Shown: positions 31,128 to 39,760, numbered from the stretch's first letter. The stretch: DNA of 64,000 nucleotides from Firm-04 sp045642925 (GCA_045642925.1 JAZUJW010000011.1:12481-76480); one strand, 5' to 3'. Notes: generated by a model not told the origin, from the sequence alone. Numbers and translations are program-made.

Positions 31128-31886
31128 TTATGCTTCGTTCAGAAGATTGGTCATGTCGTACATTCCTGCGGGCTTTCCGGCAAGGAACAATGCGGCATTG
31201 ATAGAGCCTTCTGCAAAAACGCGCTTAGACGATGCGGTGTGTGTCAGCGAAATGCATTCATCCGGACCTGCGAACAGAATCTCATGTTCGCCGACAATCG
31301 TGCCGCCGCGGATGGAATGCATACCGATTTCAGTGATTTCGCGCTTTTTGCGAACGCTGTGGCGGTCATAAACGGGCGTTTTCTTCGGCTCATATTCCTC
31401 ACAGAGCGCATTTGCCAGCATCAAAGCCGTGCCGGATGGCGCGTCGATTTTCTGGTTGTGGTGCTTTTCGATGATTTCCACATCAAACTGGTTGCCGAGC
31501 ACGGCAGCAGCTTTCTTTGCCAGTGCAATCAACAACTGGATGCCGATGGACATATTGAAAGAGGAGAACAATGCAGTTGCTTCCGAGGCTTTGCGGATTT
31601 CTGCAAGCTGTTCTTCGCTGTATCCGGTTGTGGAGAGAACAACAGGTGTGCCGGTTGCAGTGGCATAGTCCAGCAGACCTGTCAGGCAGCTTGGATGACT
31701 GAAGTCGATGATGACATCGGGCTTCTGTGGCAAATCTGCACATTTGGTGACAATGGGGAATTTCATGTAGTCATCTTTTGCGATGTCAACGCCTGCGATG
31801 ACCTGACAGTCTTCGCGTTCCTGAATGCAGTTGACGAGCATCCGTCCCATTTTGCCGCACACGCCGCAGATTACAATGTTGGTCAT
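31128..31886 (-). CDS. dapB: 4-hydroxy-tetrahydrodipicolinate reductase
   Basis: A 252-residue enzyme that reduces 4-hydroxy-tetrahydrodipicolinate with NAD(P)H, the second step after dapA towards diaminopimelate and lysine. The N-terminal Rossmann motif is ICGVCGKMGRM (residues 6-16). The catalytic and substrate-binding region EKHHNQKIDAPSGTA lies at about 146-160, followed by IGMHSIRGGTIVGEH. Length is usual for Gram-positive DapB. It is the last gene of the riboswitch-controlled operon, 74 nt after dapA, with a hairpin in between. Diaminopimelate feeds peptidoglycan; in a spore former dipicolinate also draws on this branch. Confidence 0.96.
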   Translation of the reverse strand: MTNIVICGVCGKMGRMLVNCIQEREDCQVIAGVDIAKDDYMKFPIVTKCADLPQKPDVIIDFSHPSCLTGLLDYATATGTPVVLSTTGYSEEQLAEIRKASEATALFSSFNMSIGIQLLIALAKKAAAVLGNQFDVEIIEKHHNQKIDAPSGTALMLANALCEEYEPKKTPVYDRHSVRKKREITEIGMHSIRGGTIVGEHEILFAGPDECISLTHTASSKRVFAEGSINAALFLAGKPAGMYDMTNLLNEA

Positions 31887-31917
31887 ATGTATGATACTCC
31901 TTTATTTTGATATGGTC

Positions 31918-31944
31918 ACGGCTCTCCCGATGTGAGAGAGCCGT
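31918..31944 (-). promoter_or_regulatory. Intercistronic hairpin between dapA and dapB
   Basis: ACGGCTCTC (31918-31926) pairs with GAGAGCCGT (31936-31944). No T-run follows, so it may stabilise or process the message between the two genes. Confidence 0.5.
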
Positions 31945-31960
31945 AGGGGTTTGTGTACTA

Positions 31961-32851
31961 TTATTGTGTCAGGCTATGCTTTTGCAGTTCAGCCAGCAGC
32001 TTTGCGCGGGTGTTGTCTGCCATTTCGCACAGCGGCAGTCTGCATGGGCCGACCTGCTGTCCCATGAGGTTCATCGCTTCCTTGACAGGAATCGGGTTGA
32101 CCTCGATGAACAGTGTATTCATCAGCGTCAGCAGCTTGGTGTGGAGCGCGGAAGCCTTTGCAAAGTCGCCGTCCAGACAAGCTTGTGCCATATCGTGCGT
32201 TTCCTGCGGCATGACGTTCGAAAGAACGGAGATTACGCCCTTTGCGCCAATTGCCATCATCGGAACGGTCTGGTCATCGTTGCCGCTGTAAACGTCAATG
32301 CGGTCGCCGCAGCGTTCCAGAACCTGTGCAGAAAAGCTGATGTTGCCGGAAGCTTCCTTGATTGCCACGATGTTCTTGTGATTTGCAAGCGTATCAATGG
32401 TATCGAGGGCAATGTTCATGCCTGTGCGGGAAGGAACATTGTAAAGAATGATCGGCAGATCAACGGAATCTGCAACGAGCGTATAGTGTGCGATCAGACC
32501 GCGCTGGGTTGCCTTATTATAGTAGGGCGTGACCAGCAGCAGTGCATCGGCACCGGCTTCCTTTGCTGCCTTGGAAAGACGAATGCAGCAGGCGGTGTCG
32601 TTGCTGCCCGTACCTGCAATGACAGGAACGCGGTGTGCAGTATGTTCCACGGAGAAGCGAATCACTTCGATGTGTTCTTCTTCGGTGAGGGTAGAGCCTT
32701 CGCCGGTCGTACCTGCAATGACCAAAGCGTCAGTATGCTTTGCGATCTGGTCATCGATCAGGCGGGCGAGTTCATCGTAGTTGACAGAGCCGTCTGCGTG
32801 AAACGGTGTGACAAGTGCGACTGCCGCGCCTGTAAAGACTGTGTTTCTCAT
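31961..32851 (-). CDS. dapA: 4-hydroxy-tetrahydrodipicolinate synthase
   Basis: A 296-residue class I aldolase that condenses pyruvate with aspartate semialdehyde. The pattern is typical: GAAVALVTPF at the N-terminus, GTTGEGSTL, VTPYYNKATQRGL, LYNVPSRTG with the catalytic Tyr, and AIKEASG with the Schiff-base Lys at about residue 162. I chose the ATG at 32851, with AGGA 9 nt upstream; an in-frame ATG at 32869 has no ribosome site. It receives aspartate semialdehyde from asd in the same operon. As the branch-point enzyme it may also be inhibited by lysine, which is a family property not seen here. Confidence 0.96.
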   Translation of the reverse strand: MRNTVFTGAAVALVTPFHADGSVNYDELARLIDDQIAKHTDALVIAGTTGEGSTLTEEEHIEVIRFSVEHTAHRVPVIAGTGSNDTACCIRLSKAAKEAGADALLLVTPYYNKATQRGLIAHYTLVADSVDLPIILYNVPSRTGMNIALDTIDTLANHKNIVAIKEASGNISFSAQVLERCGDRIDVYSGNDDQTVPMMAIGAKGVISVLSNVMPQETHDMAQACLDGDFAKASALHTKLLTLMNTLFIEVNPIPVKEAMNLMGQQVGPCRLPLCEMADNTRAKLLAELQKHSLTQ

Positions 32852-32899
32852 AATGACAGTTCCTTTCATATAAATTTGCGGGATGAAATATCGCCGCAG

Positions 32900-33268
32900 T
32901 CAGTGTAAAAAAGCAAATTGGGTTTTCAGCCATGTACAGAGCTGTTCTGCCTGTTGACGGCTCATGCCGAAACAGGTTTCATCTGTTTCTGCCTGATGGC
33001 AAAGCACGAAAATCATATCCCCATAAATCGGACAGCCTGTATGATAAAGGCAGGTGCCACAGAGATTGGCAGGCAGATCTTTTTCACCGCTTCTGCCGTC
33101 GATCAGGTAGCATAGCCGCATTTCACTTTCACGCAGAAACGGCGGCAGTACCGATACGCAGCAGCGTTCCGTGACATCCGTTTGCAGCAGACTGCAAACA
33201 TCTGCATCTGCCGTCGAAAGCGTCAGACTTTGTGAAACGGCATCCAGCTTGACGAAATAGGCATCCAT
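32900..33268 (-). CDS. Hypothetical protein inside the lysine operon (Y)
   Basis: A 122-residue protein of unknown function between dapA and the next unknown gene. It contains about nine cysteines, including an NLCGTCLYHTGCPIYGDMIF segment at about residues 68-87 that could bind a metal or iron-sulfur cluster (C-x2-C-x5-C). It ends in a short helix (SRQQAEQLCTWLKTQF). No signal peptide is present. It lies 20 nt after the upstream gene and 48 nt before dapA on the same strand, so it is under the lysine riboswitch. It is not one of the known diaminopimelate-pathway enzymes. Confidence 0.65.
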   Translation of the reverse strand: MDAYFVKLDAVSQSLTLSTADADVCSLLQTDVTERCCVSVLPPFLRESEMRLCYLIDGRSGEKDLPANLCGTCLYHTGCPIYGDMIFVLCHQAETDETCFGMSRQQAEQLCTWLKTQFAFLH

Positions 33269-33288
33269 TTTCGGGAAAAGACTCCTTC

Positions 33289-33897
33289 TTAAAGAATATG
33301 CAGAAAGTTCAGTGCCAACGTCTGCGAATTGACCTGTTCACCGATATGTGCGAGCGAATCGGGCAGATCGTAAGTGAAAACAGGCAGTCTGCCCGTGGCA
33401 TCGAGTTCATTGATGGCGGCACGGACGGCAAGCGGTTCTGCCTCATTGATTGGCAGATACACACGTTCCGTTTCTTCCTGTCCCGCGACAACGTGCGTCA
33501 GCGAAACGGCACGTTTGGAAGCGGTGACGGCAAGATAGGCAGGCTCATTGGAAAGCAGATAAGCACGGTATTCCATTGTGACCAGCTTGGCGCCGCTTGC
33601 AACCATCAGTTCGCTGAGGGCATGGGCTTCCAGGTCGGTCGTATCATCCGGCAGTGCGATCCAGAAATCAACGTGCCGCAGCATTCCTTTCAGAATGTCG
33701 CTGCGCAGGAAGGCTTTGAAGGGCTTGCGCTGTTCGTTGTAATCCTGAAAATATGCGGGAACGTAGGGGAGCATATGTCCGCCCGGCGGCATATAGTTAT
33801 GGAATTCCAACGAATCTGACAGGCTTCCGTCACTGCGGATCTCAACGGCAGCAGTCCGAAGGTAATCGAACATCGGACTCACGAATACTGCTTTCAT
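33289..33897 (-). CDS. Hypothetical protein inside the lysine operon (X)
   Basis: A 202-residue soluble protein of unknown function, directly after asd (59 nt) and before the small Cys-rich gene. The N-terminus MKAVFVSPMFDYLRTAAVEI looks like a beta-alpha unit. The middle (SELMVASGAKLVTMEYRAYLLSNEP) and C-terminus (RLPVFTYDLPDSLAHIG) could be part of an actin-like or hydrolase-like alpha/beta fold, but I cannot place it. There are no catalytic motifs I trust and no signal peptide. Its position in a riboswitch-controlled operon suggests a link to lysine, diaminopimelate or cell-wall supply; that is inference from context. Confidence 0.65.
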   Translation of the reverse strand: MKAVFVSPMFDYLRTAAVEIRSDGSLSDSLEFHNYMPPGGHMLPYVPAYFQDYNEQRKPFKAFLRSDILKGMLRHVDFWIALPDDTTDLEAHALSELMVASGAKLVTMEYRAYLLSNEPAYLAVTASKRAVSLTHVVAGQEETERVYLPINEAEPLAVRAAINELDATGRLPVFTYDLPDSLAHIGEQVNSQTLALNFLHIL

Positions 33898-33956
33898 ATT
33901 GGCGCGAAGACCTCACTTTCTTGCATTTGGGACATTGATGCGGAACGCAGGGGAAA

Positions 33957-35039
33957 TTAGTCAAAGTAACCCTTTGCTGCCAGCAGTTCTGCGAGTTCTA
34001 CTGCACCGCCTGCTGCACCGCGGAGGGTGTTATGGGAGAGGCAGACGAACTTGTAGTCGAACAGCGTGTCTTCACGCAGACGACCGATCGAAACAGCCAT
34101 GCCGCCTTCCATGTTGCGGTCAAGCTTTGCCTGCGGACGGTCGGGCTCTTCGAAGTAGTTGAGGAACTGCTTCGGTGCATGGGGGAGTTCCAGATCCTGC
34201 GGAATGCCGCGGAATGCAGCCCAGTCAGCCTTGATCTGTTCGATGGTGGGCTTGTTTTCAAATTTTACGAACACAGCAGCCGTGTGACCATCGGAAACAG
34301 GGACACGGAGGCACTGCGTGGTGATCAGCGGGGAAGCAGCTTTGACGATCTGACCATTTTCAATGGTACCCCAGACCTTCAGCGGTTCCTGTTCGGATTT
34401 TTCTTCTTCGCCGCCGATGTATGGGATCAGGTTGTCGACCATTTCAGGCCAGCGCTCAAAGGTTTTGCCGGCACCGGAAATTGCCTGATAGGTGCAGGCG
34501 AGGACTTCTTTGATGCCGTACTTGCGCAGCGGGTGCAGTGCAGGAACGTAGCTCTGGATAGAGCAATTCGACTTGACTGCGATGAAGCCGCGCTTTGTGC
34601 CGAGGCGAGCCTTCTGGGAAGCGATGATGTCGAGATGTTCGGGGTTCAGTTCCGGAATGACCATCGGGACATCTGCGGTGAAGCGGTGTGCGGAGTTGTT
34701 GGATACGATGGGGCATTCTGCCTTTGCGTATGCTTCTTCCAATGCACGAAGCTCATCTTTTTTCATATCGACTGCGCAGAAGCAGAAATCAACTGCTGCT
34801 GCCATTTTGTCAATGTCTTTTCCTGCATCAAACAGGACGATGTCAGCGAATTTTTCAGGCATCGGCTGATCTTTGAATGCCCAGCGGCTGCCGACTGCAT
34901 CCCGATAGGTTTTGCCTGCACTGCGGGAAGATGCTGCCATGGCAGTGACCTTGAACCAGGGATGGTCTGCAAGCAGCAGCGCAAAACGCTGACCGACCAT
35001 GCCCGTTGCGCCGATGATACCTACGCGAAATTCTTTCAT
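33957..35039 (-). CDS. asd: Aspartate-semialdehyde dehydrogenase
   Basis: A 360-residue enzyme that reduces aspartyl-4-phosphate to aspartate semialdehyde with NADPH, the shared precursor of lysine, threonine and methionine. The N-terminal GIIGATGMVGQRF (residues 8-20) binds the nucleotide. The catalytic Cys lies in KSNCSIQSY near residue 155, and the His is in the VSDGHTAAVFV segment. The sequence resembles the archaeal/fungal-type ASADH branch more than the classical E. coli type. It is the first gene of the operon and follows a lysine riboswitch. RBS AAAGGAG precedes the ATG. Confidence 0.95.
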   Translation of the reverse strand: MKEFRVGIIGATGMVGQRFALLLADHPWFKVTAMAASSRSAGKTYRDAVGSRWAFKDQPMPEKFADIVLFDAGKDIDKMAAAVDFCFCAVDMKKDELRALEEAYAKAECPIVSNNSAHRFTADVPMVIPELNPEHLDIIASQKARLGTKRGFIAVKSNCSIQSYVPALHPLRKYGIKEVLACTYQAISGAGKTFERWPEMVDNLIPYIGGEEEKSEQEPLKVWGTIENGQIVKAASPLITTQCLRVPVSDGHTAAVFVKFENKPTIEQIKADWAAFRGIPQDLELPHAPKQFLNYFEEPDRPQAKLDRNMEGGMAVSIGRLREDTLFDYKFVCLSHNTLRGAAGGAVELAELLAAKGYFD

Positions 35040-35090
35040 TGTGATACACTCCTTTAAAATATAGCGGCAAATGATTGCGGTTTAGATAAC

Positions 35091-35360
35091 AAAAAACCGC
35101 CCGTGAAAAGCGGACGGAGAATCGCGTGCAAAAGTCACTGATACCGCATTTGTGATGCGCTGTCACAAATGCAAAATCCGTTCAGCACTCCACAGCACGC
35201 TGTGCTGTGACAGTGACGCATCTATTGGATGCGCCCCCAGCAAAGCATTCAGCCGATGAACACTTCACTTCGGCGGGATTGCCTTTATTCTGCGATGGTA
35301 AACGGCTCGGCAGCCGCACCGCAGACTACTTATCAAGCCCGCACCTCTGTCCGTAGTATT
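35091..35360 (-). ncRNA. Lysine riboswitch (L box) with transcription terminator
   Basis: In the leader of asd on the minus strand the L-box consensus can be followed: AGAGGTGCGGG (35348-35338), AAGTA, AAAGGC, CCCGCCGAAGT (35277-35267), GCTGGGGGCGCATCC and CACTGTCACAGC. An expression platform follows: CCGTCCG (35117-35111) pairs with CGGGCGG (35103-35097), then TTTTTTG. With lysine bound, the terminator should form and shut off asd-X-Y-dapA-dapB. The assignment is from conserved segments read by eye; no covariance model was run. Confidence 0.88.
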
Positions 35361-35361
35361 T

Positions 35362-35390
35362 ATCATATCATGTTCTTTCCTGTTTGTCAA
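35362..35390 (-). promoter_or_regulatory. SigA promoter of the lysine operon
   Basis: Minus strand TTGACA (35390-35385), 17 nt, TATGAT (35367-35362), placing the start right at the 5' edge of the riboswitch. Confidence 0.8.
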
Positions 35391-35550
35391 GCGTTTTTTT
35401 CAACATTTCGTCTTCTTTCGCAGATTTGTACATTCCCGCCCATATTTTATGCGGCTGCGGTGGGATGTGTGCGGCAGAATGCCGACAAAGTACACATAAA
35501 GGAACGTAATTTTTTGGACGCTTTGCTATTAATAATTTGTTCATTTTCTA

Positions 35551-35579
35551 TTGACATTTTCATAAAGATATGCTATACT
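35551..35579 (+). promoter_or_regulatory. SigA promoter of the pilin-like gene
   Basis: TTGACA (35551-35556), 17 nt, TATACT (35574-35579) with TG in the extended -10 position; 74 nt before the start codon. Confidence 0.8.
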
Positions 35580-35652
35580 AAAAATGAAAAATAAGCGAGG
35601 CATTTTTACGAATTCGCTTTGCTTTTAAACTGAAAGAAAGGGGTTTTTTCTT

Positions 35653-36369
35653 ATGACACATCAAACACGAACCCGACGTTCAAAAGAGCGTCTGAAAGGT
35701 TTTACTTTAATTGAAATGGTGATTGTAGTCGGCATTCTTGCCATTCTGGTCGGATTGGGCGGTCCTGCAATGAGTGGATATCTGACAAGAAGCCGTCTGA
35801 ATACCGCAAATGCGGCCGCAAAGGTTATTTTTAATTCCGCCCAGACGATTTGTCAGGAATTTGAATTCCTTGACCGAAATGGTTCGAGCAGTGAGTTTTA
35901 TGGTTCGGACGGCGGTCATCCGGCACTTGCTGTGACGGAAGGCGAGGTTTATATTCTGGCGGATAAAGCTGGTTACGATCAGACAAATCGCTGCTGGCGT
36001 GCAGCAACGCTCAGCAGTAATACAGTGGATATTGCACCTGCCGGTGCTACCAGCCGTGCGAGTGCTTATGAGATCATCGGCGGTCTGGCAGCAGGCAATG
36101 CGGATGCACAGGCAACTGCAAATCCGGATGATTCCGGCAGTTCGTTCATGGGACGTATGGCAAAGTTGTATTCCGATATGACCGATACCTGTTTTGCAAT
36201 CTATATTGAGAATTATCAGGTGCGGTATGTTATGGCAGCAACAACTTTGGATTCGAATTACGTTGGTACTTATCCTGTAAAGGCAACTGCTAAGGTTGGC
36301 GAAGCAGGCGGTGCTCCGTTTACCATTGAGGATAGCGATAGAGCACAGATGGCAGCCCAGGCGCCGTAA
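35653..36369 (+). CDS. Type IV pilin-like (prepilin) protein
   Basis: A 238-residue prepilin-like protein. A basic leader (RTRRSKERLKG) is followed by the cleavage/N-methylation motif G-FTLIEMVIVVGILAIL at about residues 16-32, with Glu at mature position 5 and the hydrophobic assembly helix. The C-terminal domain of about 190 residues is Ala/Gly/Ser-rich, with AAAKVIFNSAQTICQEFEF continuing the first helix. No peptidase, ATPase or other pilus gene is near, so assembly must use genes elsewhere. In R. albus a pilin-like protein (CbpC) takes part in cellulose adhesion, so adhesion is a plausible role here. It is monocistronic, with a consensus promoter and terminator. Confidence 0.85.
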   Translation: MTHQTRTRRSKERLKGFTLIEMVIVVGILAILVGLGGPAMSGYLTRSRLNTANAAAKVIFNSAQTICQEFEFLDRNGSSSEFYGSDGGHPALAVTEGEVYILADKAGYDQTNRCWRAATLSSNTVDIAPAGATSRASAYEIIGGLAAGNADAQATANPDDSGSSFMGRMAKLYSDMTDTCFAIYIENYQVRYVMAATTLDSNYVGTYPVKATAKVGEAGGAPFTIEDSDRAQMAAQAP

Positions 36370-36388
36370 TTGAATGATTGTTATTGCG

Positions 36389-36420
36389 AAAGACTCCGAA
36401 CCTGTTTCGGAGTCTTTTTT
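36389..36420 (+). terminator. Terminator of the pilin-like gene
   Basis: AAAGACTCCGAA (36389-36400) pairs with TTCGGAGTCTTT, ending in TTTTTT; 20 nt after the stop codon. Confidence 0.85.
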
Positions 36421-36447
36421 ATAGTTAAAGCTTGAAAGGAGAATCTT

Positions 36448-37380
36448 ATGCTTGTAACTGTCACGCTCAATCCCGCTGTGGATTATACGATTCAACTCAA
36501 TGCACCGCTGCGATATGATAGCGTAAACCGAACAACCGGTGAACGCATCACAGCGGGTGGAAAGGGAATCAATGTATCATATATTGCAAAGCAGTTTCAT
36601 GTACCAACCACGATTTATACCTTCGCTGCCGGTTTGACAGGAACGATGCTTCAGGATTTTCTCCAGGAAATGGAACTGCCGACACAGGCAATCCAGTTGG
36701 AAGGACAAATGAACCGCATCAATGTAAAAGTTGAGGAAACAGGTGCGGTGACGGAGTTGAATGGCCGCGGCATTACTGTCAGCAGCAGTGCGCTTGCACA
36801 ATTGACAAAGCTTCTGCGGCAATATGGCAAGGATGATATCATCGTGCTGGCGGGCAGGATTCCCGCAGGTGCGAAGAAAACGATTTACGCGGATATGATG
36901 GAAGAATTATCATCGACAGACGTTCGGTTTGCGATTGATACGGAAGGTTCGGCGCTGCGTGCGACACTGCCATATCATCCGTTTGTGGTGAAGCCAAATC
37001 TTCCGGAATTGTCTGCGTTGTTTTCGGTGCCGCTGCGGGACTGGAAGGAAGCACTGCCGTATTGCAGAAAGTTGAAGGATATGGGTGCGCAGAATGTATT
37101 GCTTTCGCTGGCGGAAGAAGGTGCGCTGCTGCTGGCGGATGACGGAAAAGAATACCGCATGGCAGTACCGGAGGGAAATCTGGTCAATGCAGTAGGTGCC
37201 GGTGATGCGATGCTGGCAGGATTTTTGTGTGCGTGTATGGAAGGAAAGAATCGTGAGGAGGCGCTGCGGTATGGTGTTGCAGCGGGAAGTGCGACGGCAT
37301 ATGCGCCATGGCTTGCGAATGAACAGCAGATTCAGAATTTACTGACACAGTTGCCTGTGCTTCAGACATTGGAACGATGA
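36448..37380 (+). CDS. fruK: 1-phosphofructokinase / PfkB-family sugar-phosphate kinase
   Basis: A 310-residue PfkB-family kinase of the FruK/LacC subgroup. The N-terminal VTLNPAVDYTI is diagnostic for hexose-phosphate kinases. TAGGKGINVSYIAKQF (about residues 33-48) is PfkB signature 1. NAVGAGDAMLAGFLCAC (about 246-262) is signature 2 with the catalytic Asp. The expected reaction is fructose-1-phosphate to fructose-1,6-bisphosphate, but tagatose-6-phosphate kinase is equally compatible. No PTS or fru regulator is adjacent, so the substrate cannot be taken from context. AAAGGAG precedes the ATG. Confidence 0.82.
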   Translation: MLVTVTLNPAVDYTIQLNAPLRYDSVNRTTGERITAGGKGINVSYIAKQFHVPTTIYTFAAGLTGTMLQDFLQEMELPTQAIQLEGQMNRINVKVEETGAVTELNGRGITVSSSALAQLTKLLRQYGKDDIIVLAGRIPAGAKKTIYADMMEELSSTDVRFAIDTEGSALRATLPYHPFVVKPNLPELSALFSVPLRDWKEALPYCRKLKDMGAQNVLLSLAEEGALLLADDGKEYRMAVPEGNLVNAVGAGDAMLAGFLCACMEGKNREEALRYGVAAGSATAYAPWLANEQQIQNLLTQLPVLQTLER

Positions 37381-37467
37381 TATCTTGAAAAATGGATTCT
37401 CACTTCGTGCGCAGAACTGCCGCTTGATTCAATGTGTCGCCAGTTTCAACAAACTTCTTTGATGCAC

Positions 37468-37496
37468 TTGCATTTTGCGTCAGAAAATGTTATACT
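37468..37496 (+). promoter_or_regulatory. Promoter of recJ
   Basis: TTGCAT (37468-37473), 17 nt, TATACT (37491-37496), 40 nt before the recJ start. Confidence 0.65.
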
Positions 37497-37536
37497 AAGA
37501 AGAACGTTGATTCAATTTGCAAAAAGGAGTGAGTTC

Positions 37537-39567
37537 ATGCTCAAACGCTGGGAAATCGGAACTCCCGACTCTGCTGCCGCCACTGCCCTCGCAGCCCGCG
37601 GCAGCATCACCAGACTCTGTGCGGAGGTCCTTTGCTCCCGTGGAATGCAAACCATCCAATCAGCAGGCGCTTTCCTCGACCAGTCTGAACTTTCTGACCC
37701 CTTCCTGCTTCTCGATATGCAAAAGGCGGTCGACCGCATTCTGCAAGCCGTGGATAACGGCGAAAAAATATGCGTCTATGGCGACTACGACTGCGATGGC
37801 GTGACCTCTACCGTCATGCTCACCGATTGGCTCGAATCTGCCGGCGCAGACGTTTCATGGTATATCCCAACCCGCCGTGAAGGTTACGGCATCCGTACAC
37901 AGCAGATTCGTCAGCTCGCCGAGGACGGCGTGCAGTTGATCGTCACTGTGGATAACGGCATCTCTGCAATAGATGAGGCAAAACTGATTTCTGAACTCGG
38001 TATGGATCTGGTCATTACCGACCACCACCGCCCCGGTGACGAAATCCCGCAGGCAGTTGCCGTGGTAGACCCCTACCGCATCGACTGTCCTTCCCCATAT
38101 AAATCATTGTGCGGTGCCGGTGTGGTGCTGAAACTGATTGCTGCATTGGACGGCGGCGACTATGACATGACGCTCGAACAGTTCGGTGACCTTGCCGCAC
38201 TCGGTACGATTGCCGATGTTGTGACGCTGGACGGTGAAAACCGCTTGATCGTCAAGCGCGGACTCGCACTCCTGCGCAATACCGAACGTATGGGACTGCT
38301 TTCTTTGATGGCAGTCTGCGGTATTCCCGCAAATACTGAAATTACATCTACCGCCGCCGCATTTCAGCTGATTCCCCGCATCAATGCGGCAGGCAGATTT
38401 GCGTCCGCATCCATTGCCGCAAAACTGTTTCTGACGGATGACCCTGACGAAGCACAGCTTCTTGCGGCTGAAATCCATTCGCTGAATGATGAACGCCGCG
38501 AAACCGAAAATGTGATCATGCAGGAAATCCTGCAAAAAATACAGGCACAGCCTACGCTGCTTTGCAGTCGTGTGCTGGTATTTGCAGGCGAAAACTGGCA
38601 TCACGGTGTCATTGGCATCGTTGCCGCACGTCTGATGGAACGCTTCGGCAAACCATGCTTCCTGCTTGCGAAGGATGTAGAAGGCTATCGTGGAAGTGCG
38701 CGTAGTTTCGGTGAATTTTCGGTTTTTGAGTGCCTGAAAGCCAATGCAGATATTCTGGTTCGCTATGGCGGACATCCCGGTGCGGGTGGTTTTACCGTTG
38801 CGGAGGAGCATTTGCAGGAATTCATGGACGGCATTCAGCAGTTTGCCGCCGAAAATCATCAGATCATGCCTGTCATGGTGGTTCATGCAGAACGTGCGCT
38901 TCAGCCAAAAGATTTGACTGTGCAGAATGTCGATGGCTTGAAAATCCTTGAACCATATGGTGCAGGGAATGCCCGTCCGCTGTTTGTGATTAATGCAGTG
39001 AATGTTGCTGAAATGATTGCGCTTTCGGGCGGTTCGCATACCAAGCTGAAACTGAAAAAAGACGGCATCGCATTTGACGCGCTGCTGTTTCGGATGTCGC
39101 CCGAAGAAACGGGCATTACTGTCGGCATGACGCTGGATTTTCTGATTTCGATGGAAGTACGTCCGTATATGGGCAAACCGCAGTTGACTGTGCGCGTGGA
39201 GGACTGGAGAAGTTCGGCGCAGAGTCAGGAACAGGCGATCGCCGCACAGTTTGCATACGATGCATACCGCCGTGGAGAGCCGTTGCCGCAGGCGTATTAT
39301 CAGCGGATCTGTCCGCATCGGGAGGATCTGGTTGCGGTATATCAGACCATTTCGGATGTTCCGATTTCCATTGGGCAAATTTGTGAGCGATTGCGCAGCA
39401 GGGGAATGAACCGCTGCCGAGCGCGTATCTGTGCGGATATTTTTGCAGAATTGGGGCTTGCGGCATATGATGCATCGAATGACACAGTGAAGCGGCTGTG
39501 TGTCACAGGCAAGCGGGAACTGATGGATTCAAAGGAATATCAGGCGATTTTGAAGCTTGCACAATAA
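37537..39567 (+). CDS. recJ: Single-stranded-DNA-specific exonuclease RecJ
   Basis: A 676-residue 5'-3' exonuclease of the DHH superfamily, acting in recombination and base-excision or mismatch repair. The DHH domain shows VYGDYDCDGVTS (about residues 79-90), IVTVDNGIS and ITDHHRPG (about 160). The DHHA1 domain includes RYGGHPGAGGFTV near 410-420. An OB-fold region (about 450-560) follows, and a C-terminal extension of about 90 residues resembles the extra domain of Firmicutes RecJ. I chose the ATG at 37537, with AAAGGAG 7 nt upstream; a longer frame to 37432 overlaps the promoter. Monocistronic; the hairpin at 39574 probably terminates it. Confidence 0.95.
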   Translation: MLKRWEIGTPDSAAATALAARGSITRLCAEVLCSRGMQTIQSAGAFLDQSELSDPFLLLDMQKAVDRILQAVDNGEKICVYGDYDCDGVTSTVMLTDWLESAGADVSWYIPTRREGYGIRTQQIRQLAEDGVQLIVTVDNGISAIDEAKLISELGMDLVITDHHRPGDEIPQAVAVVDPYRIDCPSPYKSLCGAGVVLKLIAALDGGDYDMTLEQFGDLAALGTIADVVTLDGENRLIVKRGLALLRNTERMGLLSLMAVCGIPANTEITSTAAAFQLIPRINAAGRFASASIAAKLFLTDDPDEAQLLAAEIHSLNDERRETENVIMQEILQKIQAQPTLLCSRVLVFAGENWHHGVIGIVAARLMERFGKPCFLLAKDVEGYRGSARSFGEFSVFECLKANADILVRYGGHPGAGGFTVAEEHLQEFMDGIQQFAAENHQIMPVMVVHAERALQPKDLTVQNVDGLKILEPYGAGNARPLFVINAVNVAEMIALSGGSHTKLKLKKDGIAFDALLFRMSPEETGITVGMTLDFLISMEVRPYMGKPQLTVRVEDWRSSAQSQEQAIAAQFAYDAYRRGEPLPQAYYQRICPHREDLVAVYQTISDVPISIGQICERLRSRGMNRCRARICADIFAELGLAAYDASNDTVKRLCVTGKRELMDSKEYQAILKLAQ

Positions 39568-39573
39568 TACAAT

Positions 39574-39610
39574 GAGGCAAGAGAAAGGTATCATGCCTTC
39601 CTCTTGCCTC
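39574..39610 (+). terminator. Terminator of recJ (GGCAAGAG hairpin family)
   Basis: GAGGCAAGAG (39574-39583) pairs perfectly with CTCTTGCCTC (39601-39610). It lies 7 nt after the recJ stop. The T-run is poor, but stem sequence and position match the hairpins at 3041 and 19847. Confidence 0.6.
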
Positions 39611-39639
39611 TCTTGGTGTATGTCGGGTACTTCACTGGG

Positions 39640-39760
39640 GGCACCCCTTAATAGGGTTCTCCTAGACCCCCTCCTGATTATTTAAGACGAAAAAAAGAGT
39701 ATTTCGCGCTCTGCGGAGTGCGACCAGAGGCGTCGCCTCTGGTCTTCGCAAGCTTCTGAA
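39640..39760. repeat. Dispersed repeat, partial copy
   Basis: Contains CCCCCTCCTGATT, TTTCGCGCTCTGCGGAGTGCG and CCAGAGGCG/CGCCTCTGG, which are the inverted-arm modules of the 19708-19993 element. The outer GGAATCCTC end is missing or degraded. It fills the convergent gap between recJ and htrA; 39761-39808 shows nothing else. Confidence 0.65.

Noticed and set aside
35229..35594. 121-codon frame upstream of the pilin gene
   Set aside because: It overlaps the lysine riboswitch on the other strand and has no ribosome site.
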